From contig RXON01001629.1 in the NCBI GenBank assembly GCA_009667805.1, positions 1 through 64,000 on the forward strand: 64,000 nucleotides of DNA. Reading direction: 5' to 3'. This document shows, in pieces, positions 31,691-43,995 of this stretch. Source of the DNA: Leptobrachium leishanense (Eukaryota; Chordata; Amphibia; Anura; Megophryidae). Numbering within the stretch: position 1 is the first letter of the stretch; each line of letters starts with the position of its first letter. The translations under genes were made by a program, and so were the position numbers. The notes under the pieces were generated by a model. That model saw only the letters and a program-made list of their open reading frames with translations. It ran no database searches and was not told the origin of the DNA.

Positions 31691-32431
31691 GGGTATGATG
31701 GGACAGGGTGAATGGTAGCAGTGGTGTTGCACGGGGGGCATGTGTGTTTAATATTTTTATACCAGTATTTTGTTAATATACAATACATGTGCTTGTGGGG
31801 TAAGGGGGTCAATACTCTCCTGGTAGAAGGGAATCTGGGTGTGTTACTGTGTCCACAGGTTGGGGGGGCGCACAATTCTTGCTTAGCCCCGGGCGCTGAC
31901 AACTCCCGCTATGCTGCTGTTAAGCTCACACCTGATGAGGGGCCGTCTCAATAGGGCAGGAAATGCACATGCTAATTAGGGAATTAGGAAAACAAATGGT
32001 GTGGGAAATTAACAAATAGAGTCGAGCAATTACAATGTGGGTGTCTGGATAGTGGGTGATGAGGTCATACCAGCAAATAATAAACAGGGGATCATCTACA
32101 ATTCTGGTAATACGATGCTGTATTAACACCAAAATAAATCACTAGTTAGAGCTTTAATATGGAATTAACAGTACATAAATAATTAATTCTCACAAATGGA
32201 ACAAATGGATTGTTCTATGTTAAGCAGCCTCTGAAAACATTCCCACAAGGTATTGGAAAATGGAAAGATTTACTTTTCATAGGTACATATTGAAACTACT
32301 AAGCAGCGAGAATAAAGCCTCAAACAGATTCTATGATTTAACAATGTCATTATCTGTAAAGGTTTGTTAAATGATTTATCATTAAACAATACGATCATGT
32401 CAGTCACATTTTATGCAGTATAATACACAAT
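31691..32431. other. No gene seen
   Basis: Ordinary non-repetitive-looking intergenic DNA; no frame above 80 codons with protein character and no structural RNA that I recognise. Confidence 0.6.
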
Positions 32432-32892
32432 ATTATTATTCTTTTATTATTATTCTTTATTTATAAAGCGCCAGCATATTCCGCAGCGCTGTACAATAAG
32501 CACAGTACAGACAGGGTTACAATACATTGAACAACATTTGACAAACAGTACAGGAGGAGATGAGGGCCCTATTCCCGTAGGAACTCACAATCTAGGAGGG
32601 TTGAGGTTGGAAACAGGAGGAGAGGACTGTAAGGTGAGAGTGATTGATGGTTGCGTCAGTGAGTTGGGTGGTAGGCTTCCCTAAATAGGAATGTTTTAAG
32701 GGAGCGTTTGAAGGAAGAGAAGTTAGGGGAAAGTCTGACAGCACGAGGGAGAGCGTTCCAGAGAGTGGGGGCTGCGCGTGAGAAATCCTGCAGTCTATCA
32801 TGGGAAGAGGTGATGCGGGGAGAAGCTAGGCGCAGGTCACTGTTTGACCTTAGGGAGCGGGCTGGGGTGTATTTGGTGATTAGTGAGGACAA
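32432..32892 (-). mobile_element. L2-type LINE 3' end fragment
   Basis: Starts with an attattatt-rich tail and tttataaagcgccagcatat, the 3' end also seen at about 44200-44260. It runs into the C-terminal RT codons ([10 protein letters not shown] as the terminus). Truncated at 5' after the [15 protein letters not shown] segment. Confidence 0.9.
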
Positions 32893-33059
32893 TATAAATC
32901 AGATAACTGTCTCTCCCACTGGGATTCTGTTTATGCAGCTACATACGTCCTTAACACTAAAACATTCCTAAGTACATGAAATAGAAAAATGATCATTCAT
33001 TGTGACCAGAATCCTATAAGAATATGTTTGTGGTAATAAATTCTGCTCTTTACTCGTTT

Positions 33060-33780
33060 AACCCTTTCACTACCAAAATCTGTGTTTAGGATTTTCCATT
33101 GCAATATATATAAAAGGAAAAGCCCTGATTGACTGACTCATCAATGCCTAGCTCCTAAACCATTTAACCCAGGAATGTTAAATTTTGAAGGTATATTGTT
33201 TTTATGTCATAGACACCCACTAAAAAATGATTTTTGGAAATTACGCCCCTAAGGGGGTGAATATTTTAAACAGGATACCTATATCTCAAAAAACAAAGAT
33301 GTTACAGACGTGAAATTTGGTATTTACAATCTTCTTGAAAAATAAAAAAACATGTGTTTTTTCCAAAAATCCACTAAATGGGGGTTAAAAAGGGGGGATT
33401 AACATTTTTATCAGTTTACCTATATTTCAAAAACCAAAGATATTGCAGATGTGAAAAATTGTATTTTCCAAAAATCCAGGTAATGGGGGTGAAAAAGGGG
33501 GGTGTGTGAATATTTTAAACAGGATACATATATCTAAAAAACCAGAGATGTTACAGATGTGAAAATTGCTATTAAGATTCTTCTTGTAAAATAAAAAACA
33601 CATATTTTACAATTTTCAGAGAAACCAGGTAAAGGGGCTGAAAAAGGTTGGTGACTATTTTTTATCCGTATACCTATATTTCAAAAACCAAAGATGGTGC
33701 AGGTGTGAAAATTGGTATTTACAAATTTTTTGAAAAATAAAAAAACATGTGTTTTTACCTTTTTCTGAAAATCCAGTTGA
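33060..33780. repeat. Four degenerate units of about 130 bp
   Basis: From about 33258 the pattern tacctatatttcaaaaacca, aagatgttacagatgtgaaa, ttggtatttaca and aataaaaaaacatgtgtttt recurs four times with divergence. The flank starts with aaccctttcactaccaaaat at 33060, which resembles the TIR of the TTAA MITE family. The block may therefore be inside a larger relative of it. Confidence 0.7.
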
Positions 33781-34580
33781 TACACTGGATCAGCAGATTA
33801 GAGGGATGCTGTTACTTCATACAGAATGGAGTCTCTATGCAGCTCCTCTCACAGCGAGGGCTCACACACTCCCTCAGTGCTCCAGCATGTCTGCTTCCCT
33901 CTCACAGCTAGGGCTCGCATACTCCCTCACTGCTCCAGCATGTCTGCTTTCCTTTCACAGCCAGGGCTTGCACACTCCCTCACTGCTACAGCATGTCTGC
34001 TTCTTTCTCACAGCCATGACTCACACACACCCTCACTGCTGCAGCATGTGTGCTTCGCTCTCACAGGCAGGCGTCACACACACCGTCAATGCTTCAGCGA
34101 GGGAGAACCTGTGATATTATTGTGACACCTCAACCCACCTATTCTCTGTAATGGCACCAGATTGCAAATAAAAGCACTCCACAGAAATGTGATTGAGGCT
34201 ACGGTGCTAACCGGGGGAGTCGGTGTTCATACCAAGAATACCTCTTTTATACCTTCGGAATATCCATTTCAATTCAAAAGACTTCAATTCACCCTAAAAT
34301 TTTGTTTCGCGATACCATCAACAGGTCTCAGTGGCATACTTTGATGGAAGCAGGGAGCGACCTAAGGGAAGTCTGCTACTCACATGAGCAGCTTAATGTT
34401 GCCTGTTCCAGAGTGAGCTCACCTACCTCTCTGCTGATCGAGCATCTGAAAGAAGAACCACTAATGCAATTTACAAAGAAGTACTCAAATAGATTTTTTT
34501 TCTATGTTCCAGATGCCAAAAACCAAAAATATTTTTTTTTGTCTGTCTCAATGTCTGTTTGTATTTACAAAAAAAAATTA
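33781..34580. repeat. Interspersed repeat with 58-60 bp tandem block (copy A)
   Basis: 33845-34095 holds about four units of cacactccctcactgctcca plus gcatgtctgcttccctctca. The following 400 bp match 51380-52240 in inverted orientation (for example ttcaattcaaaagacttcaa). Unknown family; no protein recognised. Confidence 0.75.
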
Positions 34581-34779
34581 ATGGAATAATTTATTTATTT
34601 ATTTATAAAGTATTTTACCAGGAAGGATACATTGAGATTTATCTTGTTTTCAAGTATGTCCTGGGTTCAAAAACATTGAAATGTTACAGTTGTTACAGAA
34701 ATACAAAGTAATAAAATGCAAGCTATTTAAAAAAACACATATACAGAGTAACAGAAAATAAATATGTAGGAAATTGTCA

Positions 34780-36005
34780 TTATGTTACATGTTTATAGGT
34801 GCATTCCGTATTGAGGTATGTTAATAGGGAGCTCTTGAGTGACTTAAGACTGGGGGAAGATTGGATGGCGTCTGGGAGTTTATTCCATAACTGCGGTGCT
34901 CTGTAGGAAAATGAGGGCCGAGCGACTGTCTTTTTGTATTCTGGTATTGTAAGTATGGTGCTGGTCCTAGATCGGAGGTTATAGGATGAGGGAACTGCTG
35001 GAGCAAGCAGTCTATTCAGATAGGGTGGCAACTTCCCAGAAAAGCTCTTAAACACCAGTTTGGAAAGGTGAAGGGTGCGTTTAGACTCCAGCGACGGACA
35101 GTTTAGCTCTTTTAACATGTCACAAAGGTGGGTCATGTAGTTAAATTGTAGTGCAAAGCAGCAGAATGAGTTATACAATGTAGTAAGTTTATGAGGGTGT
35201 GTTTGCGGGGCCGCTGCATACACTACATTTCCGGAATCAATAGCTGGCAAAGTATTTGTTGTACAATTTGCTTTCTTACCATGGGGCTCAGGCAGGATTT
35301 GTTTCTGTACAGGGCACCTAATTTGGGGTAAAGTTTAGATGAGAGTTTTTCGATGTGGGGGCCATAGGATAGATTTGGGTTTAACCACATACCTAGATAT
35401 TTGAGAGAACTGACTGTGGTCAGCGGCCATTTGATTAAGTCCCAACACATAGATGTGGATTTTGCAATTTGTGTAGCTTAGGTTTTGTTCCAAAGAGCAT
35501 CGTTACAGTTTTTTCAGTATTTAAAAAAAGTTTGTTGTGTTCGGTCCACGTTTCTACCTCTGTGAATTGTTCTTGCAGCATGGCCTCCAGCTGTGGGAGA
35601 TTTGGTTTGCTGGTGTAGATTACGGTGTCGTCTGCGTACATGTGTACATTTGAGGCTTTGCAGATGTTAGGCAGATCATTTTTGAATATTGTAAATAGCA
35701 GGGGGCCAAGTATAGAGCCTTGGGGTACACCGCAAGTGACTGGGAGAGGGAAGGAGGAGCTGCCAGAAATGGACACATATTGCCATCGGTCGGATACATA
35801 TGATTGAGGTTAGTGTGCGATCACCAATGCCAGAGTTTTTAAGTTTTTTTAACAAGATGCCATGGTCTACTGTGTCAAAGGCCTTGGCAAAATCAAGGAA
35901 GATGGCTCCAGTTAGGCTTCCTTGTTCCATCCCAGCTTGGATATTGTTGCAGACTTTTAAATGGGCGGTTGTAGTTGAGTGATTTGGACGAAAGCCGGAT
36001 TGATC
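34780..36005 (-). pseudogene. LINE reverse transcriptase, palm to C-terminus
   Basis: Motifs in order are IFLDFAKAFDTVDHGIL, GVPQGSILGPLLF, the catalytic YADDTVIY, VKYLG-like SLKYLGMWL and a C-terminal LWNKLPDAIQSSPSLKSLK typical of this LINE group. Four frames are needed to cover it, so there are several shifts. The enzyme would copy the LINE RNA at a nicked target. Confidence 0.88.
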
Positions 36006-37855
36006 CGAGATTTAGTTCCAAATATTGATAATAATCACGTAATTGTGTGTAGTGTTGGGATTATTATCTCTGCACGTGACTACAACATGTCAAGATTTAT
36101 ATTCAATAAGAAATTTATACGAGACACAAATATCAATCGTTTATATTTCCTAGAAATTCTCCTAAATTCTTTTAATTGTCTGTGTTTTGCTTTGAAGAAT
36201 ACAGTAATCAACAATCGGATAAATATATATATATTTATTACGTATACAAAAAAGTTTCAAATCTCATATCATAAACAAAGATTTATAGACCACAATCCAT
36301 CCACCACACATAAACAACTAGCTTCACAATATATGTATCACCTGTTAGTAACTGCATATATGATTAATATCATTTATCTTATCAGTTAGTAACTATCCTT
36401 CAACGATCTTTCTTAGCTTTCACTACATGCATCTCTCTGGGCCATTTATTTGCTCATTGATGACGTGATTAAATCACCATGAGCAGATGCGGTTAATCCT
36501 TGATCACCTCGAGTCGCCTTTTCACCACCTGCAGACACCCTTTTTTTCCTTATATGACACACCTTACCAATTACTCATGTTCTTTTTCATTGGTTAATTC
36601 AACCAAATGGAATACCTTTTAAGGAGGGAGATCAATACCTGGTGCAAGCTATCTTATTTTTCGCTCCAGATGAAGCCGGGTTTCACCGGCGAAACATATG
36701 TTGAGCTGAGTTTACCATTTGCTTGATGTTAATATGTTGTTTGTCTTATACGTTCTAGTGAGGGTAAGAGCAGAATCTGATTAAAGCTTTAGGGACAGCA
36801 GTAAACTAGGTGGTTCCATTGTGTACCTTTACTATATTTAAAATTCTGCACGTTGCATGTACTTTTTTGCCTTTGAGAACGTTATCCTTAGACTGCTTTG
36901 CTGAATTTTTCAGTGGCTTGTGATACATACCCACGCAGGTGGGTGCTACTCTTGCACATTGCAGATTATTTCTTGGATCTGTCCCCTAGTATATTTTTCA
37001 ATCTCTCTCACTAGGCTTGTGTGTATATGTAATTTTTATTGGTACCTGGAGATTGTTTTTGTTATTTATTAAAGGCATTATGCCATTGTGTTTTTTGCCG
37101 CTCCCTGTTCCAACAGTGGACGACCTCTTCGGGTTGACAATCTGTTAAATTCAATTTTTTCTTGTTTTTCATATTTACAGGTTTAGTCCTGCTCAGGGAG
37201 CGTTATCTCATGCCCAATATTTCATGAGATAAGTGATTGTTGACCTACGCTCCGTTCGTTGGTCCTTTTTTCTCAATTGTTGCTTATATCTCTTATCTAA
37301 GGTCAAGAGGTCAATCTGACTCACAAATACCCTCTATTTTCAGTGTAGACTTTGAGTCTCTCCTATCCAAATTAGATTTAGGTCTCCACTCCTCTCAAAC
37401 TGAGTAAATTCCTTTCTAGTTAAATCACAGAATTATACTATTTACCAGTTGTTATACTCAACAATATTTATTGGAGCATCTATTTTCTACTGTAAATATA
37501 ATAAAATATACCTTGATTATGAAAATATATTTTGTGAATATACATTACAAAGATTTTAACTTTTATTCCTTTACCCATAGAGAAAATATCTTTTTGTTTT
37601 AAAGACTTAAGACAAACCAATAAATTTAATTATGACACGGCTAGCACTTAGCTTCAGCATTATATCACACAAAGACATGTTAAGGTTCCCTCATGTCTGG
37701 TATCTATAGAAACAAAAACATAAAATTTCACCTAGCCGTGAACTATTAAAAAAAATCTCTGTTCATTTCTAAAACTAGGGAAAATTGAAAAAGAAAAGAC
37801 TTTCTGTTTAAAACAAAATGGCTACAGGTATCCATTTTAATTTTTCCTTCTAATA
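36006..37855. mobile_element. PLE-like remnant inserted in the LINE
   Basis: Splits the LINE RT between NYRPISLLPVMSKILEK and the next conserved block. No coding region is recognised. It contains a hammerhead-like motif at 36663-36706, which suggests it derives from a PLE terminal repeat. Boundaries are approximate. Confidence 0.6.
36663..36706 (+). ncRNA. Degenerate hammerhead-like motif
   Basis: Stem I GCTC/GAGC, core CAGATGA (the usual U4 is A), one extra A, and stem II GCCGG/CCGGC. GAAA follows, then stem III AC-atat-GT and T at the cleavage position. The same extra A appears as in the PLE motif at 30780. The core change should abolish normal cleavage. Confidence 0.6.
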
Positions 37856-38535
37856 TACCTGACAGTAGTTGCATTTTTCCAAAATTTTGGACATTACAGG
37901 AAGCAGTGATATCGGACGGTAGTTGGATACCAAAGTACTGTCACCCCTTTTATGGATAGGTATCACTCTCGCAGTCTTCCAGAGTTTGGGTATGTATCCA
38001 GTTGCCAGTGATTCATTGATTAGGGTTGCGACAGGATTTGCAATTGCCGGCGCACTGATTTTCAGCAGCATTGCTGGGATTTGATCAGGTCCAGACTGGT
38101 ATTTAATTTTTTGGCTACAGAGAAGTTTAGTAACGACACTGACAGGCACTGGTCTAAAACTGAATTCCTGTCTGATGCAGGGTCTTTGCACAGTTGGAGG
38201 GGCCTGACCTGCGTGCTGCCTTTCTGATTGCATGTCATTTCCTAGCTTAGCAATCAGGGTGGTGGCACATCAATCAGAATAATCATTAAGGGCATTTGCT
38301 ACATCTAGGGGGTGTTGCAGGGTTTGGTTGTTTACTTTGACAGCAGCCGGCTAGGAGTGGACAGGGGGTGCTTGTATGTTACTTATGGTTTTCCAAACGT
38401 TTCTAGGGTTTGATATGTTATTGTTTAGATTTTCATTGAAGTAATGAGCTTTAGCCATTTTTGTTTGTTTTGTGCATGCATTCCGGCATTATCGGTATTC
38501 ATAGTGATCGTTCATGGAACCAGTACTCTTGAAAT
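37856..38535 (-). pseudogene. LINE reverse transcriptase, N-terminal part
   Basis: Contains KIKYQSGPDQIPAMLLK, LWKTARVIPIHKRGDSTL and NYRPISLLPVMSKILEK, the RT finger motifs. Further upstream segments (for example YFNENLNNNISNPRKVWKTI in another frame) lead toward the endonuclease, which is not found. Confidence 0.85.
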
Positions 38536-38746
38536 TTGTCCACAGTTAATCTCTAAGCTGGTACATTAGTGTAAGATCAACTGTAACCCAGAGGAGATGG
38601 GTCCCTTTTACTTGCACTTTACGCAGGGGGGCATGGGAATTCCAGACTTGCAGGAGCTCAGACTAGGTCTGGGAATAATGTGAAAGATTTTTATTTTGTA
38701 GTCAATATGCCCTGACTAATATCTGCAATAAACATCTATTATTTTA
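38536..38746. other. No gene seen
   Basis: Short interval between the LINE and a probable solo LTR. Nothing recognised. Confidence 0.5.
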
Positions 38747-39788
38747 TGTGGCGGAATGGGTGTTGTCCGCCTGCGGGTGTGCTCCTATCTGCTCCTCCCA
38801 CTACGCTTACCGCCGACCCGACTACCGAGTGGCACGGCACTTGGCGTCTCGAGCGGCCTGGAGTGACCCTGGGGAAGGGTTGGCGGGCTGTGGAGGGGGA
38901 CCCCGGGGGGAGACCAGCCCGACCACCGAGCATCGCGGCACTCGGCGTCTCGAGCAGCTCATCTACTGACCTTGGTGGGGTTCGGATCGTCTGTGGAGCG
39001 GCCGTTCGGATGGGAAACGTTTCGTGGGTTGAGCCGTTCGGATGGGAAACGTTTCGGATTTCCCTCGGAAGTGCAGCGCTTCAGTATACCGATGCGCGGA
39101 AGACGCGCCGCGGCTTCGGATCGGGAAAACAGAATCGAAGCGTGATCGATCGTTCGATTCGGTCGTAGCACGTACGATACACCTGATCCGAGATGCAGAC
39201 ACAGGGTAGTCGGATCGTACCTCGGGATGCCGTACCCTGGAGACCGCGCGGGATCTCAGCAGTACGGTCGAAAATAAAGGACACCAGGCGGAGCTGTATG
39301 CACTAGCTGAACTAACTTTTACTGGGAAATCACATATATTTATAAACATTCGTACAGTAAGAGAACAATAGGAATCCCTGCCCACCCCCATGAGTCTCAT
39401 TGGCCCTCGCTGGAAAAGGGTACCTGGGCCCCGATTCGTATTGGCTGTTCCGAATCGGGGTGGTGCTGATTCGTAACCGGATGGTTCGAATCGGCCATTT
39501 TTCGATTCGACCGGATGGTCCGAATCGGCCATTTTACGATCCGATCTATTCGACCGGATCCACGAGGCACTGGGAAATGGCGGCGAGCAAAGCATACAAT
39601 GGGGGGGGGGTTTTAACATACGTTTCACAATACACATACGGGGACACTTTTATTACATCACACAATGAAACCACATCTAATAAAATAAAACAAGGTGTGC
39701 TGCTGGTGCACCGGCACCTAGAAGTCTAGGGGACCCAAATGTCACAAAGGGCTGTCCCTGGCTGAGGGTCCTGGGCCATTCCGTGACA
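38747..39788 (-). repeat. Probable solo LTR
   Basis: About 1.04 kb bounded on the plus strand by TGTGGCGGAATGG and CCATTCCGTGACA, i.e. TG...CA ends that are inverted copies of each other. Flanks tttta / cttta fit a 5-bp duplication with one mismatch. On the minus strand a TATA-like TTTATAAATATATG lies near 39337-39350. The inside is unusually CpG-rich with gttcggatggg-type repeats. No internal retroviral region is adjacent. Confidence 0.6.
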
Positions 39789-40352
39789 CTTTAAGACTAG
39801 GGATGTGCCGAACACCCCGAGTTCGGTTCGTATTCGAACTCAAACTTTTCAGAAGTTCAAATTTGAACTCGAACACGAGCTCAATACAAGTCAATGGGAC
39901 TCAAAATTGGAATTTTAGAGTGCCCTCCAAGAGGACATATCTGCTAGATATTTGCCATAAAAGGTGTATGGGGGTCCGGGTAGTGCCCTGGGGGACAGGA
40001 AACAAGGACAAAAGTTAAAAAAAGAAGTTTTTAACCCCTTCACTGCTGACGACGTGTGGGACACGTCCTCAGTTACTCCCCCTGTATGCTGAGGAGGATG
40101 TGTCCCACACGTCATCAGCTTTGCGGGACCCCCGGCGGAGATACTCACCTCTCTGTCCGGGGTCCCGCGGTGTTCTGACTTCAGCGTCCTCAGACGCTGA
40201 AGTCAAGCTTCTCCCGACGTAAATGAGATAATCGCGCCATGCGCGATGACGTCATTTCCAGGCGACCCCCCGGCAATGCCGGGAGATCGCCCGGAAGGGA
40301 GGGGGCATCCGTTCGGATCCCTCTCCCTCACGATCGGGAGGTCCCACAAGAA

Positions 40353-40410
40353 AAAGCCAGGCACCGCTTAAAATGAGAGAGTCACCCCTTTTAAGCGGTG
40401 CCTGGCTTTA
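40353..40410. repeat. Perfect hairpin, about 20-bp arms
   Basis: aaagccaggcaccgcttaaa (left arm from 40353) is followed 15 bp later by its reverse complement ending at 40409. The right arm is followed directly by taacccctta, a TTAA-MITE-like end, so the hairpin probably marks an internal element edge. Confidence 0.75.
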
Positions 40411-40496
40411 ACCCCTTAGGCACCGGGTCGCACTTGGCGCCTTGTGGCGCCGAAGTGTGGCCTAGCTCCGGTGGGGACCGCCATGATGCTGATGAT

Positions 40497-41795
40497 GGGG
40501 TTGTGTATAGAGATGCTGTGAGGCTGTGTATAGAGATGTTGATGGGGTTGTGTATAGAGATACTGATGGGTTTGTATAGAGATGCTGTGTATAGAGATGC
40601 TGATGGGGTTGTGTATAGAGATGCTGTGAGGCTGTGTATAGAGATGCTGATGGGGCTGTGTATAGAGATGCTGATGGGGTTGTGTATAGAGATGCTGTGA
40701 GGCTGTGTGTAGAGATGCTGTGAGGTTGTGTATAGAGATGCTATGAGGCTGTGTATAGAGATGCTGATGGGGCTGTGTTTAGAGATGCCTTGCGGTGCCG
40801 AAGTGCGGCCTAGCTCCGGTGGGGGCCGCCATCTTGGATGGCGGCTCTACCCTTGGGTCCCCCCTCACTGCCTGACGTCCTCACGCATAGCGTGATGACG
40901 TCAGATAGCCGGGGAACCCCTAGCTGCCCGGAATCCCCTGGTGGAGATAGGGGGTTCATTTGAGGGTTCACAGAGATGCTGTGAGGTTGTGTATAGAGAT
41001 GTTGTGAGGCTGTTTTTAGAGATGCTGTGATGCTGTGTATAGAGATGCTGATGGGATTGTGTATAGAGATGCTGTGAGGCTGTGTATAGAGATGCTGTGA
41101 GGCTGTGTTTAGAGATGCTGATGGGGTTTTGTATAGAGATGCTGATGGGTTTGTGTATAGAGATGCTGTGTATAGAGATGCTGATGGGGTTGTATATAGA
41201 GATGCTGTTTGTGTATAGAGATGCTGATGGGTTGTGTATAGAGATGCTGTTTGTGTATAGAGATGCTGATGGGTTGTGTATAGAGATGCTGTGTATAGAG
41301 ATGCTGTGAGGCTGTGTATAGAGATGCTGATGGGGCTGTGTATAGAGATGCTGATGGGGTTGTGTATAGAGATGCCTATGGGTTTGTGTATAGAGATGCT
41401 GTGTATAGAGATGCTGATGGGGTTGTGTATAGAGATGCTGTTTGTGTATAGAGATGCTGATGGGTTGTGTATAGAGATGCTGTGTATAGAGATGCTGTGA
41501 GGCTGTGTATAGAGATGCTGATGGGGCTGTGTATAGAGATGCTGATGGGGTTGTGTATAGAGATGCTGATGGGGTTGTATATAGAGAAGCTGTTTGTGTA
41601 TAGAGATGCTGATGGGGTTGTGTATAGAGATGCTGTGAGGCTGTGTATAGAGATGCTGTAAGGTTGTGTACAGAGATGCTGTGAGGTTGTGTACAGAGAT
41701 GCTGTGAGGCTGTGTATAGAGATGCTGTGAGGTTGTGTATAGAGATGCTGTGAGGTTGTGTATAGAGATGCTGATGGGGCTGTGTATAGAGATGC
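40497..41795 (+). repeat. About 23-bp minisatellite (tgtatagagatgctgatggg)
   Basis: Dozens of units in two blocks (40497-40785 and 40967-41795). They alternate 'gatgctgtgaggctg' and 'gatgctgatggggttg' variants. The two blocks are separated and followed by matching 180-bp flanks (ccgaagtgcggcctagctcc... near 40798 and 41808), so the block and flank were duplicated together. It is translatable in several frames, including a 324-codon minus frame, which I treat as artefact. Confidence 0.9.
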
Positions 41796-42918
41796 CTTGC
41801 TGTGCCGAAGTGCGGCCTAGCTCCGGTGGGGGCCGCCATCTTGGATGGCGGCTCCACCCCCGGGTCCCCCCTCACTACCTGACATCCTCATGCATAGCGT
41901 GATGACGTCAGATAGCCGGGGAACCCCTAGCTGTCTGGAATCCCCTGGTGGAGATAGGGGGTTCATTTGAACCCCGATATCTCCAGGCAGCTAGGGGGTC
42001 ATGGAGGGTGTCAATCGAAAGGCCTGAGCATGGTGTTATTTTTATTAATGCAGAAATATTGTTCACATTTCAATTATAATGTGAACAATGATGCTGCACT
42101 GATGATTTTTTTCTATGGGGTGCGTTTGCTATAAATCACGTAATTCCCCCCACAAAATGTAACAAGTCCCCATTTCTAATTTTTGTACAAGCGCACCCCG
42201 TAGAAAACATAACCGCATACGCTCATGTGCTAAAATGTGAAAAAAACCACTTTACACACTGCATATGATTAAAAATGTAATTTTGATTGCATTTTTTGTC
42301 ATAATATACAGGCAGGACATAACGTATACATATAAAAATGATATATTATGAATCTGTGGAGTCTGCCGGAAAGAACGATATCTAACATGTCTGGGTCATT
42401 TAATAAAATGTGGCTTCAAATCGCGTTTAAACATGATGAGCGAAAGCGGTAAAAATGAGCTGAGCACACAGCAGTGAAATACAGGGTTAGTTAAGGGGTT
42501 AAACAGCATATCAGAGGAAGATTTAGTAGAGAAATGAACACTTCTCAGAAGCACAGGTGTTGTTTGATACATCAGGAGACACACCACACCCTCATTCTAT
42601 ATACAATGTATCAAATTCATTAGACCAGACTAAAAACACCTGTTGTTTACGCTGTTTGAGAACACAGGTCATTTAGAGGTGAGAATCTTTGCACTTAGAC
42701 ATTAGTTTTTAATCCAATATCTAATAAACCATTTCTTATAATATTCTGCAGTAAAGAGTCTCTTTATTTCTAGATTTTTTTTAGTATTTTTTATACTTTT
42801 TTCAATTTTTTTTGCGTACTCGAACCGAACACGCCAAAAAGTTCAAAGTTCGCGAACTTGCGTATAGCCAAAGTTCGAATCGAACTCTGAACTGATCGAA
42901 CCGAACTGCTCTTCCCTA

Positions 42919-43473
42919 TTTAAGACAACAACCTGGAAATTATATTTCGTACAGTTTGGATAAAAAAACTCATGTTTCTTTTAAAAATAATTGTAACAAA
43001 TCCCAAAATCCACACAAGTAAAGCCACGGGCAAAAGCTCATTTAAAATAAAAGTTTCAGTCAGATAAACTTGTCCATTCACAGTTTGGAGTGATGGGTTC
43101 CTACATCTTTTAATGAATTTCTTGCAGAGTTTTGTTTGGCGAAAGAAGAATGTAGTGACGCCAGAGAGCAGCAGACTGCTACCACCTCCTCGCTAGAGCT
43201 GCAATCCACATCACAGACGTGGAAGATTGAGTCCGTAAGAATAACATAGAGCGATGAAGCTTTCTGAATCTGAGGAAACTCTTGTACAGCTCAGGAGTGC
43301 CCTCATCTTCACTGTGATCCTAGACAGACTCGAAGAAATATAGGTGGACTAGCTCTTCCCTTCAGTTTAGCTCGCATGGATTTTGGGATTTGTAACAATT
43401 GTTTTTAAAAGAAACACGAGTTTTTTTGTCCAAACTGTACAAAATATAATTTACACGTTGATGCTTTAAAGTA
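42919..43473. mobile_element. Foldback/MITE-like element with about 85-bp inverted ends
   Basis: Left arm gtacagtttggataaaaaaa... with tttcttttaaaaataattgt; right arm the inverse near 43385-43470. The left tip (actttaagac) is separated by the hAT insertion and lies at 39788-39797. No coding capacity. Confidence 0.75.
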
Positions 43474-43995
43474 ATAAGTAGGGTTGTGCATGACTTTTTT
43501 TTTCTCTTCGTTTTGTTTTAGGTGGTTTTTTTTTTCGTTTCGGATCATTTTGATTCAGTGATTCGGATAGATTCAGTGATTCGAATCGATTAGGCGATTC
43601 GGATCATTTTGGCGATTCGCCTCATTTTGGTGATCCAGATCATTTTGCCGATTCGGTTCATTTCGGGCGATTCGGATCAGTTGGTTTTTCGCTTTTTTAT
43701 AACTTATTTTGTTTTTTATTGCTTATTTAAGAATGGGAAGTAGATTACTACCAATAGAATGAAAGTTTCTTTACTTAATTATTCTTTTAGGATTCTTTAG
43801 GCATTTTTTGGGTGAAATTTTAGGTTTCCTAACTTTTTTTAACCCTTTCACTGCTGAGGACGTGTGGGGAATGTCCTGATTGACTCCTAAGTAAAGATGG
43901 GGAGGAGATAGGGGGTTCATTTGAACCCCGATATCTCCCGACTGTTGACAGCTAGCAGGGTCATGTTTGGTATCATTAGAAAGGCCAGAGTATGC

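Larger units (their letters stand above)
34584..38535 (-). mobile_element. Rex1/CR1-like LINE, interrupted
   Basis: Minus-strand non-LTR retrotransposon. The 3' end is at the (attt)n-like tail followed by aaagtattttaccaggaagg. Coding pieces occur at 34780-35930 and, beyond a 1.85-kb insertion (about 36006-37855), at 37860-38535. It is 5'-truncated: the endonuclease is not seen. Confidence 0.88.
40035..42498. mobile_element. Larger piggyBac-type element inside the hAT derivative
   Basis: Starts ttaaccccttcactgctgac (TTAA 40031-40034) and ends ttaaggggttaa (TTAA 42499-42502). The left end is related to the MITE at 456-685. It contains the 21-bp hairpin (40353-40410) and the 23-bp minisatellite. 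No coding sequence is seen; long repetitive frames come from the minisatellite. Confidence 0.7.
39798..42918. mobile_element. Non-autonomous hAT derivative with exact 8-bp duplication
   Basis: Ends TAGGGATGTGCCGAAC and, inverted, cttcccta. It is flanked by an exact 8-bp duplication TTTAAGAC (39790-39797 and 42919-42926). The terminal sequences resemble those of the autonomous hAT at 55415-60847. The centre has been replaced or invaded by a TTAA element with a minisatellite. No transposase. Confidence 0.88.

Noticed and set aside
40901..41875. 324-codon minus frame rich in HLYTQP repeats
   Set aside because: It is a translation of the 23-bp minisatellite; no start context, no domain.
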